Shown here: positions 36,285-48,341 of the stretch, piece after piece | Position numbering within the stretch: position 1 is the stretch's first letter | Layout of the letters: each line of letters starts with the position of its first letter | Source: Casuarius casuarius | Taxonomy: Eukaryota > Chordata > Aves > Casuariiformes > Casuariidae | NCBI GenBank assembly: GCA_003342895.1 | Contig: PTFA01000017.1 | Span: forward strand, 1,456,402 to 1,520,401 | Length of the DNA stretch: 64,000 nucleotides | Direction of reading: 5' to 3' | Notes under the pieces: generated by a model | Told to the model about the DNA's origin: nothing | Seen by the model: only the letters and a program-made list of their open reading frames with translations | Database searches by the model: none | Translations under genes and position numbers: made by a program

Positions 36285-36480
36285 TCTTGTCTGCTTTGTA
36301 AGGAATTGCAGCGTGCAGCCTTGCTGCACCCATTGGCTGCACCCTGACTTACGGCACGAGGGCCTGGTGTGCTCCCATGGGTGCCTGAGGCCCTGTGCAG
36401 GGAGCTGGGTGGGCAGTCACTGTGCATTTCAGCGCACCCTGGGATTGCAGGAGGCATGGAGCACACCCGCCTTCCAGTGA
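36285..36480. other. GC-rich patch within AT-rich intron 1
   Basis: A sharply delimited segment of about 200 bases is much richer in G+C than the intron around it. It contains several TGCAG/TGCAC motifs and few CpGs. Frames of 66-71 codons are open on both strands and resemble nothing known to me. It may be part of an unrecognised repeat insertion or a regulatory segment. Composition is the only evidence. Confidence 0.3.
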
Positions 36481-36941
36481 AAGCGCTGTCTTGCTAACAG
36501 AGTTTGTTTGTCATGAGGTGCTAGAGTCACTCTTAGGGTAATGAGTGCGAGCGGAGAGGGAATTTCCTTTATTTTCATATGTGCTTCAAGAGTCTGGATA
36601 TATTAAAGCAGTTCCTGCATGTATGTTTATTCTTCCTTCTCGGAGCAGAGGGACAGAGAATAGGAGGTGCGCTTTTTTACTAAGGCTGCTGGACAATTGT
36701 GTTGAGCGTAATAATTTGACAACAGTGCAGGTAGGGAACTAAATGAAAATTTTCCTTCCCTTTCTCTTTTGTGAGCAAGTGAACATATGTTTTTTGCAGC
36801 TTGTTTTAGCTACAGAAAGTTACTGGCCCGGACAAAGATTTTTATGATACTGTATATCCGGCATCTTGGATATTGCCATGGTACGTCTGCCTTCAAGCTG
36901 AGTTAATTCAGAGAATTAAACTGTCTGAAGGAGGCAAACTC

Positions 36942-36972
36942 AACCCCCCCACCTCCACCCCCCCACCCCCGG
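36942..36972 (+). repeat. C-rich low-complexity tract
   Basis: Runs of C broken only by single A and T residues (CCCCCCCACCTCCACCCCCC type) give a G-rich complementary strand with several G-runs. It is an intronic simple repeat, possibly quadruplex-forming on the minus strand. Confidence 0.85.
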
Positions 36973-37681
36973 CCTGACTTGCCACAGGGTTGGACAAATG
37001 CCGGCGCCAAGGCAAGCACAGTGGCGGAGGGGAATGCTCTTGAGCAGCAGCTAGGCTATATTGTTAAGCTATACTCTTAGTCATTTTACATAAGAAGATG
37101 GTGGCAGGGTAAAGTAGATAGGTCTTAGGAAATGCCATAGTTAAAGTTGTCCAAATATTTCCCAACTTAAGGGACCTTGGCTTTGTACCTAAATAATCTG
37201 CATGTCAATGGCTTATATCTGAGGTTGTTTACAGAAAGCAGAAGTTTCAATGTCCTGTTGTTTAATGTACAGCAAAGAAAGAAGTTGGTCACCTTAGTTA
37301 AAATTTAAAATAAATAACGTGAGATTAATGGAATTTGAAGTAATAGTGTTTTATATAAAGAAATACTTGCGGTCATTTTCTGTTTCATAAAAATAGAGAC
37401 TCAAAGTTTTTGTTTTTTACTAAAAACTAAAGGTCTTTTTATACTCCTTTATACTATTTTTAACATGGTATATGCAAAATCTGTTGAATATTCAATGCCG
37501 AGAGATAACAGCTAAAGAAATCTAAGGTGATGTTAGTTCACTTCTGCTACTTACATATATAATAAGCTTATAATCAGGTCAGGATTTAGGTAAGTGCTTT
37601 GGATGTGTGTTGCTTCATACCTCGGGAGTTAGGGCATAAGTCATTAATTCAGATCCTATTACAGCCTTATATTTTTGTTTA

Positions 37682-37840
37682 GCACTGGAATAGGTTGTGA
37701 AAACTCCATTATTGGAGATTTAAGAAGGGGTTGGACACGATGTCTTGTCAGTGACATTGTAGGAATAGCTGATCATGCTGTGGTACACTGAGATAGACTG
37801 GATGACCTCTCAAGGTCCCTTAAGTCTATTTTCAACTGTT
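37682..37840 (+). mobile_element. Old CR1 LINE 3' fragment in intron 1
   Basis: The order of blocks matches the CR1 3' end. First comes a 'GGAATAGGTTG' block with 'TGGAGATTTAAGA' (the LEIFK coding region of ORF2). Then comes the 'AGACTGGATGACCTCTC' and 'AAGGTCCCTT' block that precedes the CR1 tail. It is short, 5'-truncated and quite diverged, and its octamer tail is no longer clear. It lies in the sense orientation relative to RPS6KA3. It looks older than the fragment at 24.2 kb. Confidence 0.75.
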
Positions 37841-40800
37841 TTTCTACAGATATATGATTTTTTTTTTTTCCTGAGTAGTTCATTGCTGCTTAGAATAGCA
37901 AGTTTGTGTATAGTAGGAATGACTTTTACTGAATATGGTTCCACATGGTGCCTTGTGTTACTAACAGCAAATTTGCTGTGACTGTTTTGGTGGGAATACT
38001 GTATTTAGTGCTGCTTCAAAACAAGCCAGAAGCATTATTACAGCTTTACTCAATTCAAGCATTGCATGGCTCTTGAGCTTTATCTGCTAATTGAGAGTCC
38101 CTTGAAAACACCAGAAAGTGTTCAGATCTTCAAATGATCAGTGTTTTATTGACTGAATAATAAATAATACTGAAAGTTCTTGTATATTTTGAAAAATTAT
38201 TTTGGGAATCCTAAGCTTGTTTTTCAGAGGTTTTTTTGAGTTTTGCATTAAGTATTATAACTGTATGTTAAAAATCATTGGGCAAGTCTGGAAGTTTTAG
38301 CAGCTCAAAATGAGGAATGAGCTAGGAGAAACTTTAGACTTACCCAGATTATTTATTTAAATTATAATCACAAAGCATAGTTAAATCACTATGTTAGACT
38401 TAATCATTTGCATATTATAACTTTTAGATACTGGTGTTTAAATAGGATGATTCAGACCTTTTACCTTGTCCGCTTATTTGCGTACTCAAAACATCGTCCT
38501 GCGTTGATATACAGTTCATAATTCTTGATTTGTCCAGTTATAAAAATCTAAGAACATAACATTTTCTTTTTATTATACCTTAATTTTCGGTTCTTTTAAA
38601 TGGCACCAATTACATGGAAAACTCAGTAGTCATGTAATATGATGAATTCTGCTAACGACATAAAACCTTACTACTAACTTACAGGCTCAAGACCAATTTT
38701 AATCACCAGAAAATGTTAAGGTTTCTTAGTGGAAGAATTATAGCAAAAGCTATAACTGCTATCATTTCCATAAGCAGATTTAAAATAACTAATAAACATA
38801 GTCGGATGAAGAAGTTAAAATATTTGGCACAGAGGCTACTTACACATCCCAAAATAGTCTAGCAATAGTCTAAACACAAAGCAGAGATGTTTCGGGGGAG
38901 GAAGGGAAAAGATATGTGTTGGTGTCTAACATTCATGAAGTTTGGGGGCCAAACTGATGTCCTTCAGCAAAAGAAATTCTGGCTATAGAAGCTGGAGAAA
39001 TGAATGTAAAGTTTAGCAAGGTAAGTCAAAATTAGCAGAACTTTGATTTGTGAAGAGACTGTAGATACTAAATCTAAAAGCTTCAAGTATATTCTTTTTT
39101 TAACAGTACTTGTAAAACTAAAAGGGAAAAATAGGAAAAAGAATATTACAGAAAACCCAAATGTGTTCTGCATTTAGTATTTCAATGAATACAGTGTAAA
39201 TACCTGTAGAATAATATGATATGGATGGTGAGTACCTAATTTTATTATTATTAGAATAAGATATTCTGCAACAAATTGATAACTTCAAATTGCTGTGACA
39301 GATACTGTATCAGATATTTTGTGTACAAGACTACATGTAAGTAGGCCCAGTGCCAATCAGATGAATAGGTGAGGATAGTGCTAGGTTTATTCTGCAAGTG
39401 CCCCAAATAGTACAATTTCACCAGACTTCCACGATGAATTGGATCTGTTGCAGCAGATGTTGGAACTGTAATTAAAAACAAAAACAAAAAACACAAGTGA
39501 CTTTAGGGACTGTAGATCAATATATAAGTTGTAGTGTGTAGAATGCAGCATATTTCTCTTCTTCAAAAAGTGATTAACTGATTGTGGGTGGGATGTGGGC
39601 TACATTTCTTGATGTACCGTGTTACAAAGGGTTTAATTTGATATATATTCTCCAGGAAAAAAACTTTGTAAAATCAGTCCCCAAACCTATCCCACCACTT
39701 GCTACTTTTGGTCCCTCCCTCCAATGCATTATTAGTCAAGAAGTAAAATGATCTGAATTTAAAAAAGAAAAAAAAGACACACCCAACAACCTTTTTAAAC
39801 TACATTTTCATTTCACTAGGGAAATCACGTAATTGAATTATATCCTAAGAGTTCAGTGGGATTGAACCTGAAGTTTTTGAGTGCTAGAAATATTGAAGCC
39901 TGATTTCCTGTTTTGTAGTGGATTGACTGTTGTGTCAGAGGTTATATAAGCTCATATGGGGGGGGCACGCATAAACCAGCTGTCTGGTGTGGATTCTCTG
40001 GTGTTTGTTTGCTTTATGCTCAAACAGGGAACCTGTAGGATCTCTTTTGTTTTCCTTTCCGCATGCCTTCAGGAAAACTTCTGGAACTTAACTGTGTTTG
40101 AGTATTCATTTCTACCAGTTTAGTGAAATGTGGCGGCAGGGTCCAAAGCCTTTGAGGGTGCAATTTCCGGACAACGTAACACAACTGTTTTTATTGGAAA
40201 TCAGGATAGGAAACAGTATTTGGGTAGGTTGGAGGAAGGTTTTGTAGGTTACTTTTTATAAGGGTTGTTCACCTTTATTTCATGGCATAAACTGATTGCT
40301 GATGTGTTTGGGGGTAAGCAGAAACTTTTTTGCTGTGCACCAAATTTTGTATCATTTTTCTTATAGCTGTTTTGCTGTCATGTCAAATTCTTGGTGCTCA
40401 CTGCTTTTGGAGACAGAATACTGGAAGTAACTCAAGCTTTGATTCAGTCTATCTACTTAGCATCCCACTACAGAAGGGGAGAGCAGCTGAGGAATATTAG
40501 AGTTCCAGAGTCTCTGTATGTCTTTTGAATTAGACCAATCTGTACATGTAAAAGATATATCCAGCCTCGTCTTATTCTGCATTCATCACATTTAGTCCCA
40601 GTCTGTTGTGTTATTGAGACAAGTCTGTGGTTCTAGGTACTTGCTAGAGCAATGCTATACCAAACAAAAGGGAACTTATTTTTCATTTGCTTTCCTCTTA
40701 AGGATGTTACTGACCTCCTTCCTCCACAGTGGTTTAAAGTGGCCTCTTCCAATGTGAGCCTTTTGGCCTTATATTTTAACGTGTAAGACGTGTGATATAC

Positions 40801-43706
40801 TTTGCAGAATTTCTGAACACACAGCTGCTTTCCATTTAATACTGTTATATACCAGCAAACTGTAAATCATACATGCATATTCTTCTTTACCTTACATGGC
40901 TCAGGCAGTTCTGAGCAAAACTGGTTCTACCATCCAGTGATTTCTTTAGCATAATCATTGCTTGGGTAGACCTATTTAAACAGGTCTTGCTAATCCAGTG
41001 ATCTGGCTCGGATGTGACTACATGGCATATGTGCTGATTTCTTGAGTTTGTTCCTAGTCCCAATACATGTGTTTGGAATTCATTTCTTGAATTCAGCAGG
41101 GAAAAAGTAACAAAGTGATGCAAGGTTAAACAGGAAAACCATACTGTACAAAATGTTTCATTTGTGAAGCAAAAGTTTGCTATATTTTTTCTGATAGACT
41201 AATAAAAGGCTGAGAGTGACAGTGAGGTTAAGGATTAGAGCCTTTTTAAAAATGGAGGTTCATCTCAATATCTTGTCTTTGAAGGAAGGTTTTTCCTGAA
41301 GCTTCTGACAGCATCTTCCACTTTCAACTATGTTTCAGTTACTTAAAATAGTAAATGTGAGAACTTCAAGCTTGGTCTTCAGTAAATTCTTGCTTCATCT
41401 GCAGTTAATGTACCTTATTATCCAGTGGAATGATAGTCGTAGCAAAAATCACTGTTTCTGACAATTTGCATGTGGAGTCAGTTTAGAGTATGTGGCTTTG
41501 GTACACAAGTTGCCCTGTTCTAGGCCTCACGGTTTAGCCATCATTACTTGTTGAGGTATTATAGACTCCTCCTTTAAGGCTAAAGTCAATTGTCTTATTT
41601 GTTCTGATGTTTTCTTCTCACTTTTTCCTACTGAGAAGTTATTTCAGAAGCTGTCTTGTGGCATGGAGAGAGTATAGAGATGTGTAGCTAAAATATAAAT
41701 GTTAATTTAATTTAAACATGTGCCACAGATTTGAGAAAAGGTGAAGTATGTTACTTCATGCTTCTCCATAAACAGGCTTATTAAAAACACTGATTTCTGT
41801 AACTTAGCTAAGCTGGTATTTTTATGATCTTCTGTCTGATTATTTTAACTTTTTTTGCATCTTAAAGAAGAATAGTACAATAGTCACTGCCTGTGCTTTA
41901 TAAGTTAAAGATGCTAAAGTGAGGGAAGTTTAGGGTTTTGGGAATACTGTCTTATCAAATAATCCTTAGTTGTACAATTAGGAGAAGGCATAATGCTGAG
42001 TGCACTTAACTGAGGTAGCATATAAAAATAGTATTGGTCTCTGTAGTAACCTGTAATTTGTGAAGCTGGTTTCTTACTGGTCTTTCCTCACAGAAATGTG
42101 ATTTCTAACCAGAAGTCTCCAGTATCTTCCTTTAGCCAGTTAAGATGAGAGAAATGTCAGTTTTACCATATGCCAGAACACTGCACTGACAGAATCGGCA
42201 ACTGTGTGGGGTGTTGTGTTTTTTGCCTATGTCACATTTGGGCAATCCATAATTCTTGTAACCTAGCTTTATCTAGCTACATCTTTTAGCCAAAGATACA
42301 GAATGAAAACTTGGAGTAGAGAGCTGGTAATCATCTGAGATTGAGCATTCAGTATGTTTGGCGTATTTGAAAACTGGGATTTAAAAGTAGTTAGGATTTG
42401 ATCTAACATTTCATGTGGAAGTTTATCCTCCAGCCACTTACAGACTGGAAGACTATATTAATCGGAAATCGTTACAGAAAAATTATGTTGTGACGGTTCC
42501 CCACAAGAAGTCTGTTGGAAAAACTGAACCATGGGAAGGCAGTTATGGAATAATGCTAAAATCTGCTCCATTTATCAATCTCTGAACCCTGCTTAGCAGC
42601 TTTTTTTAACTTTTTAACACCCAGAAGATATGTATCTATATATGGATGTAACTTTATATTTTAAGTGAATTAAGTTCTGCAAAAATAGATTAATTAGCCC
42701 TTGTGTCCTCTACAGAAACAATACACAAATAAACTAACACTCTGCTTCCAGTGGTACAGGTGGAACACATGGTAATCATTTTTAATAGTTTTTTCATTTG
42801 TGTCTAACGGCAATTGAATGGAGAAGTAAACTAAGAATTAAAAGTCCAGTTGATATCCCTTACCATACTTCAAGAAATGAATCGTACCACCAGTGCCTTT
42901 CTTTACAACTTATTAGAACTCTTTTGTTGTGTAACTAACATCACTCTGAGTCTTTCTGGGAAAAATGCCTTCTAGAGATTCTCCAGGTACAACTGACAAG
43001 CAAAAGAGAGAGCATTTTTTGACCAAGAAGGCTTGTGTGGTTTCGTGTTGGGGGTTTTTTTGTTTGTTTTTGAGTTTTGTTTTTTTTTTTAAACAAGTAT
43101 GGCTAAACTTCACATTTGGAAGCCTATTTCTTTATGGCACTTTAGAATGGTTCTTGGAAAAGTACTGAAGGTAATGAATTATTTTTCAAAGGATAGCCAG
43201 CAGCTCTGAGTATTGTATTCATAGTTACTATAAGGATATACTATAGCTGTGTATGTTCTTGAAGTAGTAATTGCAGAGAAAGGACTGAATTGCTAAGATC
43301 TTTGCTAATTGCTAAGGTCTTAAAAAGAACCTGTTTATCTGCTCTTTGTGGCTTTTTAACTGTTAAACTTTGCCAGGTTCACCTCTTTTGTAGAGATTGT
43401 AGTAGTGGGAAACAATGTCTAGCTGTGTAGTAATGGGGCTTCAAAAGCCCCAGACTGTGGTGTATATTTCTTGCTGTGTTTTGGTCCAGTTTGATAATGC
43501 ATGAGAATCAGAGTGAGAGTGAGTGGCATTGTAGTGTCAGCAATGTACCTGTTTTCTGTGTTCACTTTTTTTTAATTTTTAGAATATGGAAAAAAGAGCT
43601 CTTTCTCTACATAAGCATGCCGTAAAAGCATATCTGCAAAACATTTATTTCTTTAGTTGGATTCAGTGTTTCTCTTAACTTATTGTGTGTTTGATGTTTT
43701 CTACAG

Positions 43707-43763
43707 AATGGACAGCAAATTGTGGATGAACCAATGGGAGAAGACGATATCAACCCACAAACT
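43707..43763 (+). CDS. RPS6KA3: RPS6KA3 (RSK2 kinase) coding exon 2
   Basis: This 57-base exon encodes NGQQIVDEPMGEDDINPQT, residues 25-43 of the bird protein. Compared with mammalian RSK2 as I know it, 16 of 19 residues agree; the changes are Val for Met and Asp-Asp for Glu-Glu. It begins in phase 0 after an AG acceptor and ends in phase 0 at ACT|GTGAGTA, a near-consensus donor. The segment is an acidic, probably flexible linker between the N-terminus and the first kinase domain. The next expected exon (the conserved stretch leading into the AGC kinase domain) was not found before the right edge, so the gene is cut by the window. Confidence 0.95.
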
Positions 43764-46700
43764 GTGAGTATACGGTGGGCATAATAAAGATGAATAGTAC
43801 TATACTGTAGTATATTAATGTCATGACTTACAGGCAGGTTGTCACTAATCTTCTGTTGTTTTGGTTTACTGGACACAAGGTGTAATCTAGGATCCTAATA
43901 TTCTAAGGGGTTCTTTGTCACCTGCTCTTGCCTGCTTTGGTATCCTATGGTTTGTTCTGATGAACTTAGATGCTTTCTATAGTGTTTTCAGTATGATGCA
44001 GGCTTTTCTGTTGAAGACACAAAGGTGAACATGGTAGAAAATATGATTGGGGAGTGAGAAGACTTGATAGCAAGATGTGACTAGTTCTAGTATTTCTGAA
44101 GAGGGAGGGTGTTGAGTTCCTCTTTTCTTACCTTAGCAAACCTTCAAAACAGCTAGTCCTCTTTCACCATCTCTTTCTCCTAGTGCCAGTGAGCAAAGCA
44201 CATCTGTTGGCTTCTGTTATTCTCATCAGTGCATAGATGAGAATATTTTACATTTGTGAGTCCTGGAGTATGCCTTATTAACAGTTAAGATTTCAATTGT
44301 GGTCATGTCACAATGACTGGTTCTCTCGTGGTTAAATTCCACACAGATTCCACAGTAAGCGCATGTGTGCTTACTGTATGAAATATGTTTCTTTGAGTGA
44401 CAGCTGCTGTTACACCTTATGTATCAAACTAGAAGCGGAAAAGCTATCACCTCTGTTTTTCTGTACTGCCATAGTTACCAGACAGATTTCTTGGCAGTAT
44501 CTGTCTGTGCTATTTTGTTGTTAGCATTAGTCATTTTTTCTTTTCCTTTTTGACCTGTTTAAAAATAGAATATATGCATAATTCTTCATTAGCCTGAAAG
44601 ATTCTTTCTATTCCCTTTCTCCATAGATTGTGGGGATTATGCAAAACCAAGATATAAAATTTTAGGTCCTCTTCCTGGACTTCTGACTGAAAAGTCTTAG
44701 ATGTGTCTCAATGCTATTCTTGAATGGGCTCCAAAGCAGGTTGACTGAAGCCCAGTAGTTTCTTAAATCTTTCTCTCTGTTGATGCGGATTACCATTTTG
44801 TTCTTGTGATGTTAATTTGCCTAAACAGGAGGTGAAGAGAACTTCTTTTTATCAGTTCAGAGCTAACAAAGCTCTGGAACTCTTTGTATGGAGTTACTTG
44901 AAGGTGACAGCTGTAGGTATCAGTTTAGCTGGTGATTTAAGATGTTTTCCCAGTTCAAATAATATGCTAAATGCTGACACACATGAAAACTCTGAGAGTG
45001 GTGGAATAACTGAAGACCAACACTATACTGCTAATGCAGATGTTGAGCTTGTCCTGTGATTCAGATCTGGACAGTACAGAGAGCTGCAAACTAGTACACT
45101 GAGCTTTATGAAATACATATAGAGGCAGAGCAACCTCTCTGAACCTGAAATGGGAAACAAACACAAGAGTGGGGTATCTAACCCTCTATTCTTCCTTCCC
45201 CATATTTTTTTTTTAATCCTGATTATCTATTAATTCTAAAAGCCCATACCTTGAATTCTTTTCCTCTTTCAGTTTGAAGAGAGAAACTCTTGCCAAATTC
45301 AGCAGTTTTTCATGAGGAAGACTGAGGATGAGGAAGGAGTGTGAAACTGCTGTTTCAGAGGCAATCTCAAACCAGGCTTCCTGAAAATAGGGGTGGCTGC
45401 TAAAGAAAAGATCATGGTCAAGAAAACTAGTTGTCAATCCATATAGGTTCCTTATCTTTGTGTCAAATCTGCAGATTACAAAATTTTGTAGTGAAGAGGC
45501 CAGTGACTTTGGGTTTCTTTGATGATGCCTGTGACTTTTCTTCAGCTGTGAAGGCAACCTTCATGGTTACCCACAGTTTTTTGTCAGAGGGTGCTAGCTG
45601 ACTTGCCAGTAAGTGGGCCTTACCAATAAAATGCGACTTTTAGAACTCCAGATTTGAAGCACAACATATCAGGGTTCATATGCTTGTATCATACATTTGC
45701 AAACTGAAGCCTGCACATGGGATGATCAAGGCTGTTTTGTGATGTAGCCGCACAGCAGTTTCTCTTAGCTGAAGCTGTGGACAAAGCCAGTTCAGATGCT
45801 GAGTGGAGTTGCCTTTTCCATGTTTATTTTAATAAATGTATCAGTAATAGATATTGTTCTTAAGCGTAAGAGACTGGCATGAAAATTTGGAGATTGGAAG
45901 CCTGCATTATATAAACAGTTTAGATTCTTCCTTGTAGAATGCAAGGCTCTGCTGTCTTTGACACAGGGTGAAGAAACAAGTCAGGTGCTGACAGATGACT
46001 CCTAGGTAGTGCGTGGTGTTGATGAGTAAGGAAGGAGTGAGTTTTGTAAGGTAACACCAGAAGGAGACACTGTATTTGTTTTGAGCTGTGTAATGTAGAC
46101 TATAGTGCTTACCTATACTTGAACTAGAATATCTCTTTTTCAGGAAAGCATTCAATTTTGATTGAAACATTGGTAACAGTAGTGAATCAACGGAAACACT
46201 TGTTAATTTTGACTAGTGTCATCACTTGATATTTGCCTTATTTTGAGTCTGTATCTTCACCTTCCAGCTATTAGCTTTTTTTGTTGTGTGTGTGTGTTTA
46301 TCTGCTAAAATTATATCCTCTTTGATCAAAAGTAAAGTGGACTGGCTGGAAAGTGAGTTGCATAGTTTTGATTCAAATCCAGTGGCTTATTTTATGGAAA
46401 GCAGGAACTATAATAGTACATTCCTGTTTCTGAGGAGTCCGAGATGCTGTGTGGTTCAAAGTCTTACTCCTCTTAAAGGAGAAATCATTCAATGTTTTAG
46501 TTTTATTACCATTAATATACGGGCTATATCTGGCTTTACAGCTTGCTCTCAACATTTTATATTTGGTATGTCTCAAATGATCTGGGTCCAGCAGAAATAA
46601 AATGCAAGAACAAAGTAACATCTGGCTGAAACTTGACCTGATGTGAAAATCTAAGTGAAAATTAGAGGGGAAGCTGTCTAAAGCTTTTTATATTGCTACC

Positions 46701-48256
46701 TTTTTCATTCTTGTACTGACTACCAGTATTTTGTTTACTTCTGTATCCATAGAGATTGACCAAATATAAATTGTTTTAGGCTCTTGCAACTGTGATGCAA
46801 GAGCTAGTACTTTTACTAGTAGTTAAAGCTAGCCAGAAACTACAGCTGGTCCATCAAGTAGCTTCCCATTTTTAGACAGACAGCATATCATGCATGCCAT
46901 GTTCTTTCTTTTGTTCTGTTACCTGGATTCAATTTTGTTGTTAAAACACTTAGTCCAACTGATGCATTACCATCATGCTGTCCTGGCTTAAGCATGATTA
47001 TTGAAGATATAAAAACATTAAGTTCCAAGAATTTGTGAAAAGTTGTTTTCAGTAATGCTTTTTTGAGTTACTTTTCAGTAACCTGCAAGGACTGCTGATT
47101 ACTTTTGTCCCTTTCCCACCTGTACTAAAAAAAAATTTAGGCATAAGTAACTGAGATGAAAAAGTAAAGCCTCCCTCCCATTGGGGAGGTTGAATAGCAT
47201 TATAACACTTGACTTTGTTTCTTGTATGCTATGATAAAACTTCAAACAGAATCCAACTTTTAAATGTGCAGAATTAAAGCATAGAGAAATTTGAATACAA
47301 CTAAATCATAAAGCATTATATTAAAATCTGCTGGTATGATGGAAAAAACTAGCAGGAGGATGACAGTCACTAAGACCTTTAAAAGCATAAAACTAAGATA
47401 ACTAAGACTGTAGTCAGTGGGTAGTCAAAAGGTAGTGTAAGAAATGCTTACAAGGAAAAGACGATAGTTACAAGTGGCTTCTCATTTTTTTTCTTTGACA
47501 GAATTTAAAAAATAAGTATTTGCAGTAAGTAGAGAAGAAAATAATATGCTTTGTCTTGCCTATCAGTGTTCTAATAGAAAAGGTTATAAGGAAAATATCT
47601 TAGTAAATGCTTTAAGGTAGGTTAGTAAAATAACTTACAGCATGCAGGCAATGTAGTCCTTTTGTCAAGGAAATACTAGACTTTGACAGTAAATTATATG
47701 TATTAATAATGATATTATATATGTTGATATAATATAATCAACATATAATATCAACATATTTTCATGCATATGTGTATATATATATGCACACGCACTGCAG
47801 GGTTTACCAAGGACCTATAAAATGTAGGTCAACTTTAAAAAAAAAAAAATCACAAAAATTTTGTAAATAGCTATATAATACTTGACATCTTGGACTGTGA
47901 AGAAAGATTGACACTAGAATCACTCACATAAGTCTTATAGAATATACAGAAAATTAATGGACAAATACATATACGCACACACTCTTATGAGAAGACAGGT
48001 AGTAAGAGAGTATGATGATACATCCTGCAAAGCTGCATATTTTTTGATGTGTAATGGATACATACAGAAAACAAAAACTCATTATGCAGACAGTAATACT
48101 AAAAGCAGTCTAATCTGGGATAATATTGTTTGTTTTACCACCACCTGTGAAAATAGCAAAATTTAAGAATGTTAAATTGAAGTGCAGTACTTAAGCAAAA
48201 AAGCATTTTTAAACTGATAAATGTTTAGATTTGAAAAGGTTCAAGAGAGACTTCAG
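43764..48256 (+). other. RPS6KA3: RPS6KA3 intron 2, left part
   Basis: AT-rich intronic sequence follows the exon 2 donor. Open frames here (for example 44,817-45,059 plus and 45,213-45,557 minus) are short, lack coding-like composition and resemble no kinase exon. It contains a short TG run (about 46,282-46,296) and an AT-rich block with an 11-bp inverted repeat (47,718-47,747). No exon or RNA gene was recognised. Confidence 0.75.
47718..47747. repeat. AT-rich inverted repeat (11-bp stem, 8-base loop)
   Basis: TATATGTTGAT at 47,718-47,728 is the reverse complement of ATCAACATATA at 47,737-47,747. A partial third copy, ATCAACATAT, follows at 47,750-47,759. The whole sits in a block of alternating AT with a short TG/CA run, so it may extrude a cruciform or simply reflect low complexity. 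Confidence 0.8.
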
Positions 48257-48341
48257 TTGATTCACAGAATCACAGAACGGTTGAGGTTTGAAGGGACCTC
48301 TGGAAATCATCTAGTCCAACCCCCTGCTCAAGCAGGGTCAC

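Larger units (their letters stand above)
30509..43706 (+). other. RPS6KA3: RPS6KA3 intron 1 (13.2 kb)
   Basis: The intron is bounded by GT (30,509) and AG (43,705-43,706), with a fair pyrimidine tract (TTGATGTTTTCTACAG). The first 600-800 bases belong to the CpG island and contain several G-run motifs. After about 31,700 it becomes AT-rich and T-rich on the sense strand, as is common in vertebrate introns. It holds an old CR1 fragment (37,682-37,840), a TTTA microsatellite (36,079-36,108), a C-rich tract (36,942-36,972) and a GC-rich patch (36,285-36,480). I saw no further exon or RNA gene in it. Confidence 0.9.

Noticed and set aside
44817..45059. 80-codon plus-strand frame in intron 2 considered as RSK2 exon 3
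   Set aside because: The peptide shares nothing with the RSK2 region before the kinase domain (no HHVKEG-like block) and runs to a stop without a donor.
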